From NCBI GenBank assembly GCA_041675165.1, contig JBAYUI010000015.1:1-31628 (forward strand): a stretch of 31,628 nucleotides of DNA, given 5' to 3'. This stretch comes from CAIKZD01 sp041675165. Its GTDB lineage: Bacteria > Patescibacteriota > Minisyncoccia > Moranbacterales > UBA2206. Shown in pieces: positions 1-5,811 of this stretch. The number at the start of each line of letters is the position of its first letter. The first letter of the stretch is position 1. The notes beneath the pieces are model-generated. The model saw only the letters and a program-made list of their open reading frames with translations, was not told where the DNA came from and did no database searches. The position numbers were made by a program, and so were the translations under genes.

Positions 1-808
1 AATATTTTTGTCCCAAATCGAAAACGTTGCCAGCTTCTGAAGCGCGAGCTTTTTTGAGGTTTCCGTGGCCACACTTCGGGCAAGTATCGTTCTCTTGGTT
101 TTTGGCAATTTCAACGTTGACGCAGAAGTTGCATTCGTCGCAGTACAAAATGTCATCTTCGCCGGCCGAAGTGAGGACCATGAATTCATAAGAAATTTTT
201 TGGGTGAAGCTGCCACCGGAAGCCTCGGTTACCTTGGCGTCAAGTCCGAGTCTGGCATATACTTTCAAATAGGCTTCTTTGGCAATTTGATAGAAGCGAT
301 CGAAATCTGCCTGATCAGCGTGGAAACTATAAAGATCTTTCATCTCAAATTCTCGGCCGCGCAGCAGTCCTGATTTGGCGCGCAGTTCATCGCGATACTT
401 CCAATGGATCTGATAGAGAGACATCGGTAGATCCTTGTAAGAGCTGATAAATTTTTTGGCGAGAGGTGTGACTATTTCCTCTTCGCTTTGACCAAGGGCG
501 TAATCTTTTTCTGTCCGACTCTTTATTTTGAACAGAACATCGATGTTATCCCAGCCTCCGGTAGTTTTCCAATTTTCCGAAGGATGGAGTGTCGGCATAA
601 TAATTTCTTGCCCGCCAATGGCATTCATTTCCTCGCGGACAATGGCACGCACTTTATTTAAAACCCTGATGCCCAGGGGTAAATAAGTATAATTTCCGGC
701 CATCAATTTATCGACAAAGCCAGCCCGAGTCAAGAGTTGGGCATTGATGGTAATTTCGTCTTTCGGCGCATTTTTTTGCGTGCGGGTGAAAAGTTGGGAT
801 TGTTTCAT
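1..808 (-). CDS. proS: Prolyl-tRNA synthetase, 5' part (3' end outside window)
   Basis: Charges tRNA-Pro with proline in the cytoplasm. Reading the minus strand from the ATG at 808-806 gives about 269 codons without a stop, running off the window edge. The protein starts MKQSQLFTRT and carries class II landmarks of bacterial ProRS: the GNYTYLPLG stretch, a motif 2 region (WKYRDELRAKSGLLRGREFEMKD, given in part as RGREFEMKDLYSFH), and EASGGSFTQKISYEF. After this comes a zinc-ribbon-like pair (CDEC, then CPKC about 19 residues on). It leads directly to EAGNVFDLGQKY, which matches the sequence that follows the INS editing domain in the E. coli enzyme. The large INS domain therefore seems to be replaced by a small metal-binding knuckle. 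Only a few bases separate a likely -10 box from the ATG, so the mRNA may be leaderless. The family assignment is secure. Confidence 0.95.
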   Translation of the reverse strand, partial: MKQSQLFTRTQKNAPKDEITINAQLLTRAGFVDKLMAGNYTYLPLGIRVLNKVRAIVREEMNAIGGQEIIMPTLHPSENWKTTGGWDNIDVLFKIKSRTEKDYALGQSEEEIVTPLAKKFISSYKDLPMSLYQIHWKYRDELRAKSGLLRGREFEMKDLYSFHADQADFDRFYQIAKEAYLKVYARLGLDAKVTEASGGSFTQKISYEFMVLTSAGEDDILYCDECNFCVNVEIAKNQENDTCPKCGHGNLKKARASEAGNVFDLGQKY

Positions 809-815
809 ATGTATC

Positions 816-821
816 AGTATA
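816..821 (-). promoter_or_regulatory. Probable -10 box of proS
   Basis: The minus strand reads TATACT at 821-816, only seven bases before the proS ATG. The predicted transcription start would fall at or next to the start codon, so proS may be leaderless. No clear -35 box is seen. Confidence 0.45.
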
Positions 822-841
822 ATATATTATGAGATTGTTGT

Positions 842-869
842 GAAGGGCGCTGAAGATTCAGCGCCCTTC
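842..869 (-). terminator. Strong hairpin between the 48-aa ORF and proS
   Basis: Two perfect 13-base arms (842-854 and 857-869) form a GC-rich stem. The stem lies after the stop of the small minus-strand ORF and before proS. The T-run (870-873) is on the + strand side, so the hairpin looks like a better + strand terminator than a minus-strand one, although both neighbouring genes read minus. It may end transcription of the small ORF or act as a bidirectional barrier. Confidence 0.55.
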
Positions 870-890
870 TTTTCGTGCGAGTCTGTTGCT

Positions 891-1037
891 CTAGGAAAAC
901 ATATACTCGTGATGATCAGCTGGTTCAACTTCTTCATTCCATGGCTCGCCTGGAATTTTCTGCGTCACATCAGCTTTGTTCTCAACATGTTCCTTTCCAG
1001 CCACGCCTTCTTTTTCTTTCAATTCTTTCTCTTTCAT
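891..1037 (-). CDS. Small charged hypothetical protein, 48 aa
   Basis: Unrecognised. The frame runs from the ATG at 1037-1035 to TAG at 893-891. It is supported by a good Shine-Dalgarno sequence (AAGGAGA, ending about six bases before the ATG), rare among the genes of this window. The product starts MKEKELKEKE and ends DHHEYMFS. The N-terminal third is Lys/Glu-rich and probably helical, a proline-containing middle (KIPGEPWNEEVEP) follows, and the end is acidic and His-containing. No membrane segment or signal peptide is visible. No promoter is evident in the short gap behind the upstream terminator (1071-1103), so expression may depend on read-through from the structured leader further upstream. 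It could be a regulated small protein. Being real rests mainly on the Shine-Dalgarno and the flanking signals. Confidence 0.6.
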   Translation of the reverse strand: MKEKELKEKEGVAGKEHVENKADVTQKIPGEPWNEEVEPADHHEYMFS

Positions 1038-1070
1038 GATGTTCTCCTTGTTTTCAAGATTAGGTCAACA

Positions 1071-1103
1071 GACCAAAAAAACAGCTTATCCATTAAGCTG
1101 TTC
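1071..1103 (-). terminator. Rho-independent terminator on the minus strand
   Basis: Nine-base arms AACAGCTTA (1080-1088) and TAAGCTGTT (1094-1102) enclose a five-base loop. In the minus direction a run of T follows (complement of A 1075-1080). This is a classic intrinsic terminator. It sits after the structured RNA and about 35 bases before the 48-aa ORF, so it can act as the RNA's 3' end or as an attenuator. Confidence 0.8.
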
Positions 1104-1216
1104 GTGTCTATTTAAAATTCTTGGTTTCGTTAATTGATTTTAAACACACATAAGCAGCCTAATGATCTAGGTCGCTCCGCTGCCGGCATTAAATTTGTGT
1201 GTTCAAATTTGTTCAT
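1075..1216 (-). ncRNA. Candidate structured RNA or attenuating leader
   Basis: About 140 bases lie between a promoter and an intrinsic terminator on the minus strand, with no convincing ORF. Arms at 1139-1150 and 1196-1207 form a 12-pair stem whose single imperfect pair is G-U when read as minus-strand RNA but A-C when read as plus-strand RNA. This supports minus-strand transcription. Inside it, GCAG/CTGC and CCTA/TAGG pairs stack into a second stem with an asymmetric bulge. A second helix (TTAAAAT with ATTTTAA) can form between the main stem and the terminator, and it competes for part of the first arm. It is either a stand-alone small RNA or a leader controlling the 48-aa ORF. No known riboswitch, T-box, SRP or tmRNA motif was recognised. 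Confidence 0.5.
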
Positions 1217-1222
1217 GCTTAT

Positions 1223-1250
1223 ACAATAGCGCATATGTGTTTTTTGTCAA
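1223..1250 (-). promoter_or_regulatory. Promoter of the structured RNA
   Basis: The minus strand shows a perfect TTGACA -35 box (1250-1245), a 16-base spacer and TATTGT as -10 box (1228-1223). The predicted start is near 1216. TATAAG a few bases further on is a less well spaced alternative. Confidence 0.65.
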
Positions 1251-1295
1251 GCGAAAGTGCAGGATGAATACATAGGCACTACTTTGTTCTCCCTT

Positions 1296-1329
1296 GCCAG
1301 AGTCTCTTTTAAGAGGACTCTGGCTTTTT
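1296..1329 (+). terminator. Intrinsic terminator with no obvious upstream gene
   Basis: Nine-base arms GCCAGAGTC (1296-1304) and GACTCTGGC (1316-1324) are followed by C-free T5 (1325-1329). The orientation is +, yet no + strand gene lies upstream. It may end a short unannotated transcript or insulate secD. The rest of 1251-1453 holds no convincing gene; another imperfect stem (1344-1352 with 1390-1398) is visible. Confidence 0.65.
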
Positions 1330-1453
1330 GTAATCTCGGAACGGCGGGGTCTCTATTTTTTAATTTCGCTTGCGCTCGTTCAGAAAGAAAGACTCCGCTG
1401 ATGATACGTTCGCATAAATCAGTAGGGACACGGCAGTGTTGCGTTGGCTATAT

Positions 1454-1481
1454 TTGCAATTTTTGAAACTTGCTGTAAAAT
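1454..1481 (+). promoter_or_regulatory. Likely promoter of secD
   Basis: TTGCAA (1454-1459) and TAAAAT (1476-1481) are separated by 16 bases. The predicted start is near 1488, giving a leader of about 44 bases that contains AAGGAAG, too far from the secD start to be its own ribosome site. Confidence 0.5.
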
Positions 1482-1531
1482 GGAAAATGTAAAGATTTGA
1501 AAGGAAGTAATTGCCTTAAACGCTTAAATCA

Positions 1532-3250
1532 TTGACTGTTAGAAATTCGCTAAAAATAAAGTTTGCAACAGTTGTGCTTCTGGCCCTCATGGCGGGGCTG
1601 GTTTCGTATCCGCGAGCGGCAGTTAAAATCCCGCGTTTGTATAATGCGCTCAATAAATTACAGATCAAGCAAGGTTTGGATCTACAAGGGGGATTCCATC
1701 TGGAATATAATGTCGATCTGTCGCAAGTGGAGGCGGGCAAAAAAGCGGAGGCCTTGAACGCTTTGCAGGGGATCATTGAGCATCGGGTCAATGCTTTCGG
1801 CGTGTCCGAACCTTTGGTCTACATCAAAAAATCTGGTACGGGTGAAATCCTGGTGGTGGAGTTGGCGGGCGTGAAAGATATCGCCCAGGCCAAGGAAATC
1901 ATCAAAGAAACTCCACTTTTGGAATTCAAAGAAACGAAAATAGATGCTTCGAACCAGATTCCGCAAGAAACATTGGATCAATTGAATGCTGAAGGGCCTA
2001 AAAAGGCCGCTGATATTTTGAAACAGGCACAGGGAGGCGCGGATTTCGCGCAATTGGCCAAGGACAATAGTCAGGATCCCGGATCAAAAGACCAAGGTGG
2101 AGATTTGGGAATGGTCAAAGAAGGTATGATGGTGCCGGAATTCAACACCGCCCTTTTTGATCCGACTTTCAAGGACGGGACGATTTATCCGACTGTGGTG
2201 GAAACTCAATATGGTTGGCATATTTTGAAAAAAATTGCTACGACGGGCAGCGGAGATATACTGGAAGTCCATGCGGCTCATATCCTTATTGCGAAAGCGA
2301 CCCAACCGGAGCCGCAAACCAGCTATATCGATACCGGCCTGACCGGAAAAAATTTGAAGAACGCGACGGTGGGATATAGCAATCAGGCTCTTTCCGAGCC
2401 GACGGTGAATTTGGAATTTGATGCGGAAGGCACCAAGCTTTTGGCGGATGTTTCGCAGCGTAACATCGGGAAACCGCTGGCGATATTTTTAGATGGTCAA
2501 ATCATCGAAGCGCCAACCGTCAAGTCGGCCTTGACTAATGGTCGGGCAGAAATTTCCGGCGGGTTTAAAACGGTTAAAGACGCCCAAGCCTTGGTCAAGA
2601 GCTTGAATGAGGGATCTTTGCCGGTACCGATCGGGGATCCGATTTATGAGCAGAACGTGGATGCTTCTTTAGGGCAAGCTTCGCTGATGTCCAGCCTCAA
2701 GGCGGGTGCCATCGGTCTAGCCATCGTGCTTCTATTCATGATTATCTATTATCGCTATCTGGGCTTCATCGCGTCGATCGCTCTTCTGATTTACACCGCC
2801 CTTATGGTAGCCATTTTCAAACTGTCCGCTTTCACTCCTTGGGGCATCACTTTCACGCTTTCGGGTATTGCCGGGTTTATCTTGTCCATCGGTATGGCGG
2901 TGGATGCCAATGTACTTATTTTCGAAAGGACCAAAGAAGAATTGCGACGCGGCCGAGATATGATGTCGGCGGTGGACGAAGGTTTTAGGCGGGCGTGGCC
3001 ATCGATCCGTGATGGAAATTATTCCACCATTCTCACGTCGATCATCTTGGTCTGGGTAGGAACGGGATTCGTCAAAGGATTTGCGATAATTCTTATGCTC
3101 GGAGTCGTAGTGTCGATGTTCACGGCTATCGTTTTGGTCAAAATTATTTTGAAATTTACATTAAGGAAGTGGGCGACGGATCGGATGTGGCTGATCGTGA
3201 GGGTGAGGAAGAGTGCAAATAGTGAACAGAAAATAGAAGATAAAAAATAA
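1532..3250 (+). CDS. secD: Protein translocase subunit SecD with an embedded parvulin-like domain
   Basis: A subunit of the SecDF complex, which uses the proton motive force to help preproteins exported by SecYEG/SecA across the cytoplasmic membrane. The 572-aa frame opens at a TTG (an in-frame stop is at 1517) just before a membrane segment at about residues 6-26. GLDLQGG is at 48-54, the P1 base before about 133 and from about 265 to 380, and the RND-like membrane core at 390-545 contains GMAVDANVLIFER (454-466). Between them, residues about 156-254 are a PpiC/parvulin-like insert. GADFAQLAKDNS, GGDLGMVKEGMMVPEF and GWHILKK are all present, but the expected first strand (AAHILI, 248-253) follows the last one, as if circularly permuted. 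The insert could assist folding of prolyl-rich exported proteins. secF follows downstream. Confidence 0.95.
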   Translation: MTVRNSLKIKFATVVLLALMAGLVSYPRAAVKIPRLYNALNKLQIKQGLDLQGGFHLEYNVDLSQVEAGKKAEALNALQGIIEHRVNAFGVSEPLVYIKKSGTGEILVVELAGVKDIAQAKEIIKETPLLEFKETKIDASNQIPQETLDQLNAEGPKKAADILKQAQGGADFAQLAKDNSQDPGSKDQGGDLGMVKEGMMVPEFNTALFDPTFKDGTIYPTVVETQYGWHILKKIATTGSGDILEVHAAHILIAKATQPEPQTSYIDTGLTGKNLKNATVGYSNQALSEPTVNLEFDAEGTKLLADVSQRNIGKPLAIFLDGQIIEAPTVKSALTNGRAEISGGFKTVKDAQALVKSLNEGSLPVPIGDPIYEQNVDASLGQASLMSSLKAGAIGLAIVLLFMIIYYRYLGFIASIALLIYTALMVAIFKLSAFTPWGITFTLSGIAGFILSIGMAVDANVLIFERTKEELRRGRDMMSAVDEGFRRAWPSIRDGNYSTILTSIILVWVGTGFVKGFAIILMLGVVVSMFTAIVLVKIILKFTLRKWATDRMWLIVRVRKSANSEQKIEDKK

Positions 3251-3275
3251 CGATTATTATAGACGCGAAAAATTC

Positions 3276-3341
3276 GAGTCATCGGTCATTTGTCATCGGT
3301 TATCAAAAAATTAAATTAGTTGCTAATGACTAATGACTAAA
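3276..3341. repeat. Word-repeat spacer element between secD and secF
   Basis: The left part repeats GTCATC/GTCATT-like words three to four times, and the right part (AATGACTAATGACTAA) is made of the complementary word. The element ends a few bases before the secF start. It has the same layout as the elements at 4250-4326 and 7687-7796 but uses a different word. Confidence 0.55.
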
Positions 3342-3346
3342 GTTTT

Positions 3347-4246
3347 ATGATGCAGATTATAAGCAAAAGAAAATATTTCTATGTCGTTTCAGGGGTTTTG
3401 ACGCTGGCGAGTTTGGCTATCTTGATCTCGTGGGGCTTGAAGTTTGGCATTGATTTTACGGGTGGCACGGAAATGAAAGTCAGATTCTCCCAGAATGTTC
3501 CAAATAATAACGTGATTGCTGATAAATTGAAAGAACTTGATTTGGAAAGTTTGATGGTAAAAGCGGCGGCTGATAGAACGGTAACTGTTGATTATCGCAA
3601 TTCTAATGATCAGATCAATAGGGATGTTTTTGGGAAAATCAAGGAATTGGACGGTAGCGCTGTCCAAGTGAGTACGGATTTTATCGGTTCTACCGTTTCC
3701 GCGCAACTGAAAAACAGCGCCATAAAAGCACTGATTCTGGCAATCCTGGGAATTGCTCTTTATATCGCTTGGGCTTTTAGGAAAGTTTCTCGGCCGGTGT
3801 CTTCCTGGAAATATGGTTTGGGTGCCATTACCGCTTTGGCGCATGATATCTTGATTACGGTCGGTGTTTTTGTCATTTTGGGAAAATTTTTCGGGGTGGA
3901 AGTGGGGGTGCCATTCATTGCGGCACTGTTGACCATTTTGGGTTATAGTGTCAATGATACGATCGTGGTGTTTGATCGGACGCGGGAAAATCTTTTGCGA
4001 GCCGGCGCCAAGGAAGATTTTGAGGATATTGTGAACCGCTCGCTCAATGAAACTTTGGCGCGTTCCATCAATACCTCGTTGACTGTTATCATCGTGCTGT
4101 TCGCCTTGGTGATTTTCGGTGGAGAATCGATCAGATATTTTTCGGTGGCGTTGCTTTTCGGGGTGACATTCGGGACATACTCATCTATTTATGTCGCTTC
4201 GGCATTACTGGTTACGATTTATAAATTTCAAATAAAGAAAGCATAA
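3347..4246 (+). CDS. secF: Protein translocase subunit SecF
   Basis: Partner of SecD in the membrane complex that drives late steps of Sec export. The 299-aa protein has six expected membrane segments: one at about 10-30, and five between about 124 and 292. Family motifs seen are GIDFTGGTE (34-42), LAHDILIT (164-171) and GYSVNDTIVVFDRTREN (199-215). The length is normal for a stand-alone SecF. Two ATG codons are adjacent at the start (3347 and 3350), and no Shine-Dalgarno is present ahead of either. The gene is likely co-transcribed with secD across a 96-base spacer carrying a word-repeat element. Confidence 0.95.
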   Translation: MMQIISKRKYFYVVSGVLTLASLAILISWGLKFGIDFTGGTEMKVRFSQNVPNNNVIADKLKELDLESLMVKAAADRTVTVDYRNSNDQINRDVFGKIKELDGSAVQVSTDFIGSTVSAQLKNSAIKALILAILGIALYIAWAFRKVSRPVSSWKYGLGAITALAHDILITVGVFVILGKFFGVEVGVPFIAALLTILGYSVNDTIVVFDRTRENLLRAGAKEDFEDIVNRSLNETLARSINTSLTVIIVLFALVIFGGESIRYFSVALLFGVTFGTYSSIYVASALLVTIYKFQIKKA

Positions 4247-4249
4247 AAT

Positions 4250-4326
4250 CATATCAGCATATTAACATTTTAGCATTCTAATAACTGTGTTAGGGCTGAT
4301 ATGTTAATATGTCAATATGTTAAAAT
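4250..4326. repeat. Word-repeat inverted element between secF and the SHOCT-like gene
   Basis: CATATCAGC (4250-4258) pairs with GCTGATATG (4295-4303), and CATATTAACAT (4258-4268) recurs as its exact complement ATGTTAATATG (4301-4311). The right arm repeats the word again and runs into the start codon of the next gene. The element fills the spacer from just behind the secF stop. Confidence 0.7.
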
Positions 4327-4570
4327 GACTATGGTATGGAATCCATTCAAGAAAGCCAAAGCCAAGGTGAATGCTACGGCTTTGGGAATGCTGCAGAAAG
4401 TAGCGGAAAAGAAATTGCAAAATATGAGTCCACAAGAGCAACAGAAGATGATGCGAGAGGCTTTTAAGCCCGAGAACAAGAAAAAGATGCTGGAAGTTAT
4501 GGAGCAGATGAAGGCCACGGGGCAGATAACTGAAGATCAATATAAGGTTGCCAAACAAAAATTGGGGTGA
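4325..4570 (+). CDS. Small SHOCT-like protein, 81 aa
   Basis: No specific function can be named. The product starts MTMVWNPFKKAK. It is rich in Lys, Gln, Met and Glu and is probably helical throughout. Its last 24 residues (LEVMEQMKATGQITEDQYKVAKQKLG in part) resemble the short C-terminal SHOCT motif, where a helix, a GxIT-type turn and a second helix recur. There is no membrane segment or signal. The start was placed at 4325 because the codons further upstream lie in the repeat element; 4331 is an equally possible ATG. No Shine-Dalgarno is visible. It lies behind secDF and ahead of a gene with its own promoter, so it may be the last gene of the secDF unit. Confidence 0.7.
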   Translation: MTMVWNPFKKAKAKVNATALGMLQKVAEKKLQNMSPQEQQKMMREAFKPENKKKMLEVMEQMKATGQITEDQYKVAKQKLG

Positions 4571-4580
4571 GTGCGCGGTG

Positions 4581-4608
4581 TTGTAAAGTTTTACCGTTGT
4601 GGTATAAT
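4581..4608 (+). promoter_or_regulatory. Promoter of the CBS-domain gene
   Basis: TTGTAA (4581-4586), a 16-base spacer and a perfect TATAAT (4603-4608). The predicted start is near 4615, giving a leader of about 34 bases that is A-rich and lacks a Shine-Dalgarno. Confidence 0.65.
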
Positions 4609-4648
4609 CTAAAAGTGTAAGATTGATAAAAAATAACATTATAAAAAT

Positions 4649-5095
4649 ATGAAAATAAGCGAAATCATGACAACGGATGTTATCACGGTTAATGAATATG
4701 TGCCGGTTACTGAAGTGGCCAAAATCGTTTCCGAGAACAAGATCCACGCCGTGCCCGTAGTTGACGGGGAAAATAAGGTAGTGGGAATAATCACCGAAAC
4801 GGATTTCTTTACCAAAGGAGATGCCAGTATGGTCTATATGCCGTCCCTTATAGATTTTGTTAAGAGTGGCAAGATCGATTATAAAGAAGGAGAAGGAGAC
4901 GCGTTGGAAAAAGTGATCGATGCCAAGGCCAAAGATATAATGTCCACCAAATGCGAAAATATCTCTCCGGATATGGAATTGGGAGATTTTGTCAAGCTGA
5001 TAAAGGAAAAAAGTTTCAATTCATATTGCGTAGTAGATGAAAATAGCGTGCTTCTGGGCATAATGACAGTGGCGGACGCGATAAAACTCCTATAA
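4649..5095 (+). CDS. Two-CBS-domain protein, 148 aa
   Basis: A stand-alone pair of CBS domains, a fold that usually binds adenosine nucleotides and acts as an energy sensor; the partner is unknown. The first repeat begins at MKISEIMTTDVITV with VPVVDGENKVVGIITETDF (about 36-54). The second begins at AKDIMSTKCENISP (about 93-106) with CVVDENSVLLGIMTVADAI (about 127-145). Nothing else is fused to them. The gene has its own promoter just upstream, and a strong promoter for khpA follows it, so it is probably monocistronic. No Shine-Dalgarno precedes the ATG. Confidence 0.9.
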   Translation: MKISEIMTTDVITVNEYVPVTEVAKIVSENKIHAVPVVDGENKVVGIITETDFFTKGDASMVYMPSLIDFVKSGKIDYKEGEGDALEKVIDAKAKDIMSTKCENISPDMELGDFVKLIKEKSFNSYCVVDENSVLLGIMTVADAIKLL

Positions 5096-5154
5096 ACAAA
5101 AAAAGATATCCGGACCGACAAACTATGGTCGCCCAAAGGAACAGGCCGTTTGTT

Positions 5155-5183
5155 TTGACAAAAAGTAGCTTATAAATTATAAT
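5155..5183 (+). promoter_or_regulatory. Consensus sigma70-type promoter upstream of khpA
   Basis: TTGACA (5155-5160), exactly 17 bases, then TATAAT (5178-5183): a perfect match to consensus at both hexamers and at the optimal spacing. The predicted start is near 5190. It is the best promoter in the window. Confidence 0.85.
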
Positions 5184-5189
5184 ATAAGA

Positions 5190-5366
5190 AGAAAGACGGG
5201 GATAGCTTGCTGAATTTTTCGATGATTTTTCGATAATCCGCAAGAGAGGATGATATGGTCGATCTTCCCGATTCTCGGCTTTAGGAATCTTCGCTTATGC
5301 GGAGTGATAGACAAAAAATTTCCCGCCTCATCGGCGGGTGTAATCCTTAAAATCAGATTTAATAGT
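5190..5366 (+). promoter_or_regulatory. Long structured leader of khpA
   Basis: About 177 bases lie between the promoter and the khpA ATG. A CCGCA/TGCGG outer pairing encloses GATTC/GAATC, and a GC-rich hairpin CCCGCC (5322-5327) with GGCGGG (5333-5338) follows close to the start codon. The frame is open through much of the leader, but it reads like repeat-derived peptide rather than a KhpA N-terminus. It could be an autoregulatory leader or contain a separate small RNA. No known motif was recognised. Confidence 0.4.
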
Positions 5367-5687
5367 ATGACAGAAGAAAAAGCAACCGACAGAGATTTTG
5401 TGGAATATGTCGTGAAACAAATCGTTAACCATCCCGAGGATGTTAAGGTGGAAAGAAAGATCGATGAAATGGGCGTGCTCATCACTTTAGATGTGAACGC
5501 GGAAGATATGGGTATGATCATCGGCCGAGAGGGCGCGACTGCCAAAGCCTTAAGGACCCTTCTGCGAGTGATTGGTGCTAGAAACAACGCTCGAGTCAAT
5601 CTAAAGATCAACGAGCCGGAAGGCAGCGAAAGAAGATCGCTTGAACGCAAAAGTATTGATGAAGTGGTTGGCGATATCAATGTATAG
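5367..5687 (+). CDS. khpA: KH-domain RNA-binding protein KhpA
   Basis: A small single-KH protein that in other bacteria partners with KhpB/Jag and binds many RNAs, affecting cell division and shape. The 106-aa product starts MTEEKATDRDFVEYVV and holds the diagnostic GxxG loop in MGMIIGREGATAKALRTLL (about 49-67), followed by a charged C-terminus. The ATG at 5367 was chosen over upstream in-frame starts because the family begins a few residues before FVEYVV. Length is slightly above the usual 75-85 because of the C-terminal extension. It lies ahead of trmD, the same neighbourhood as the widespread rpsP-khpA-rimM-trmD cluster, but rpsP and rimM are missing here. A terminator separates it from trmD. 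Confidence 0.92.
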   Translation: MTEEKATDRDFVEYVVKQIVNHPEDVKVERKIDEMGVLITLDVNAEDMGMIIGREGATAKALRTLLRVIGARNNARVNLKINEPEGSERRSLERKSIDEVVGDINV

Positions 5688-5701
5688 AAATCAAGTTTTT
5701 T

Positions 5702-5733
5702 AAAAGGGTCCCGCCTAAGGCGGGGCCTTTTTT
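5702..5733 (+). terminator. Terminator of khpA
   Basis: Arms 5707-5715 and 5719-5727 (one G-U pair) enclose a TAA loop and are followed by six T. The A-run ahead of the hairpin can pair with the T-run, so the reverse direction may also be terminated. Confidence 0.85.
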
Positions 5734-5747
5734 GATTGGTTTTAATG

Positions 5748-5756
5748 TGGTATTAT
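5748..5756 (+). promoter_or_regulatory. Probable extended -10 promoter of trmD
   Basis: TGG followed by TATTAT (5751-5756) fits an extended -10 element. TTGATT (5732-5737) is too close (13 bases) for a normal -35 box. The predicted leader is about 50 bases. Confidence 0.4.
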
Positions 5757-5811
5757 TGAATATATGAGCCACAATCATATAGGCAGGTCTTAATCGGAAG
5801 TTAAGTTATCT

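Noticed and set aside
744..1115. A 123-codon + strand ORF upstream of secD
   Set aside because: It overlaps proS and the 48-aa ORF on the other strand, has no ribosome site, and the product is a Phe-rich sequence typical of a shadow frame.
1075..1250. T-box leader for proS
   Set aside because: The conserved T-box sequence and specifier layout are not seen, and a 48-aa ORF and another hairpin stand between it and proS.
1257..1466. A 69-codon + strand ORF
   Set aside because: It runs through the terminator at 1296-1329 and an imperfect stem; no supporting start signal or family match.
5016..5243. Minus-strand ORF behind the CBS gene
   Set aside because: It overlaps the CBS gene and the consensus khpA promoter and has no family match.
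5250..5366. N-terminal extension of KhpA
   Set aside because: The frame is open, but the sequence crosses a GC-rich hairpin and does not resemble KhpA; the ATG at 5367 fits the family start.
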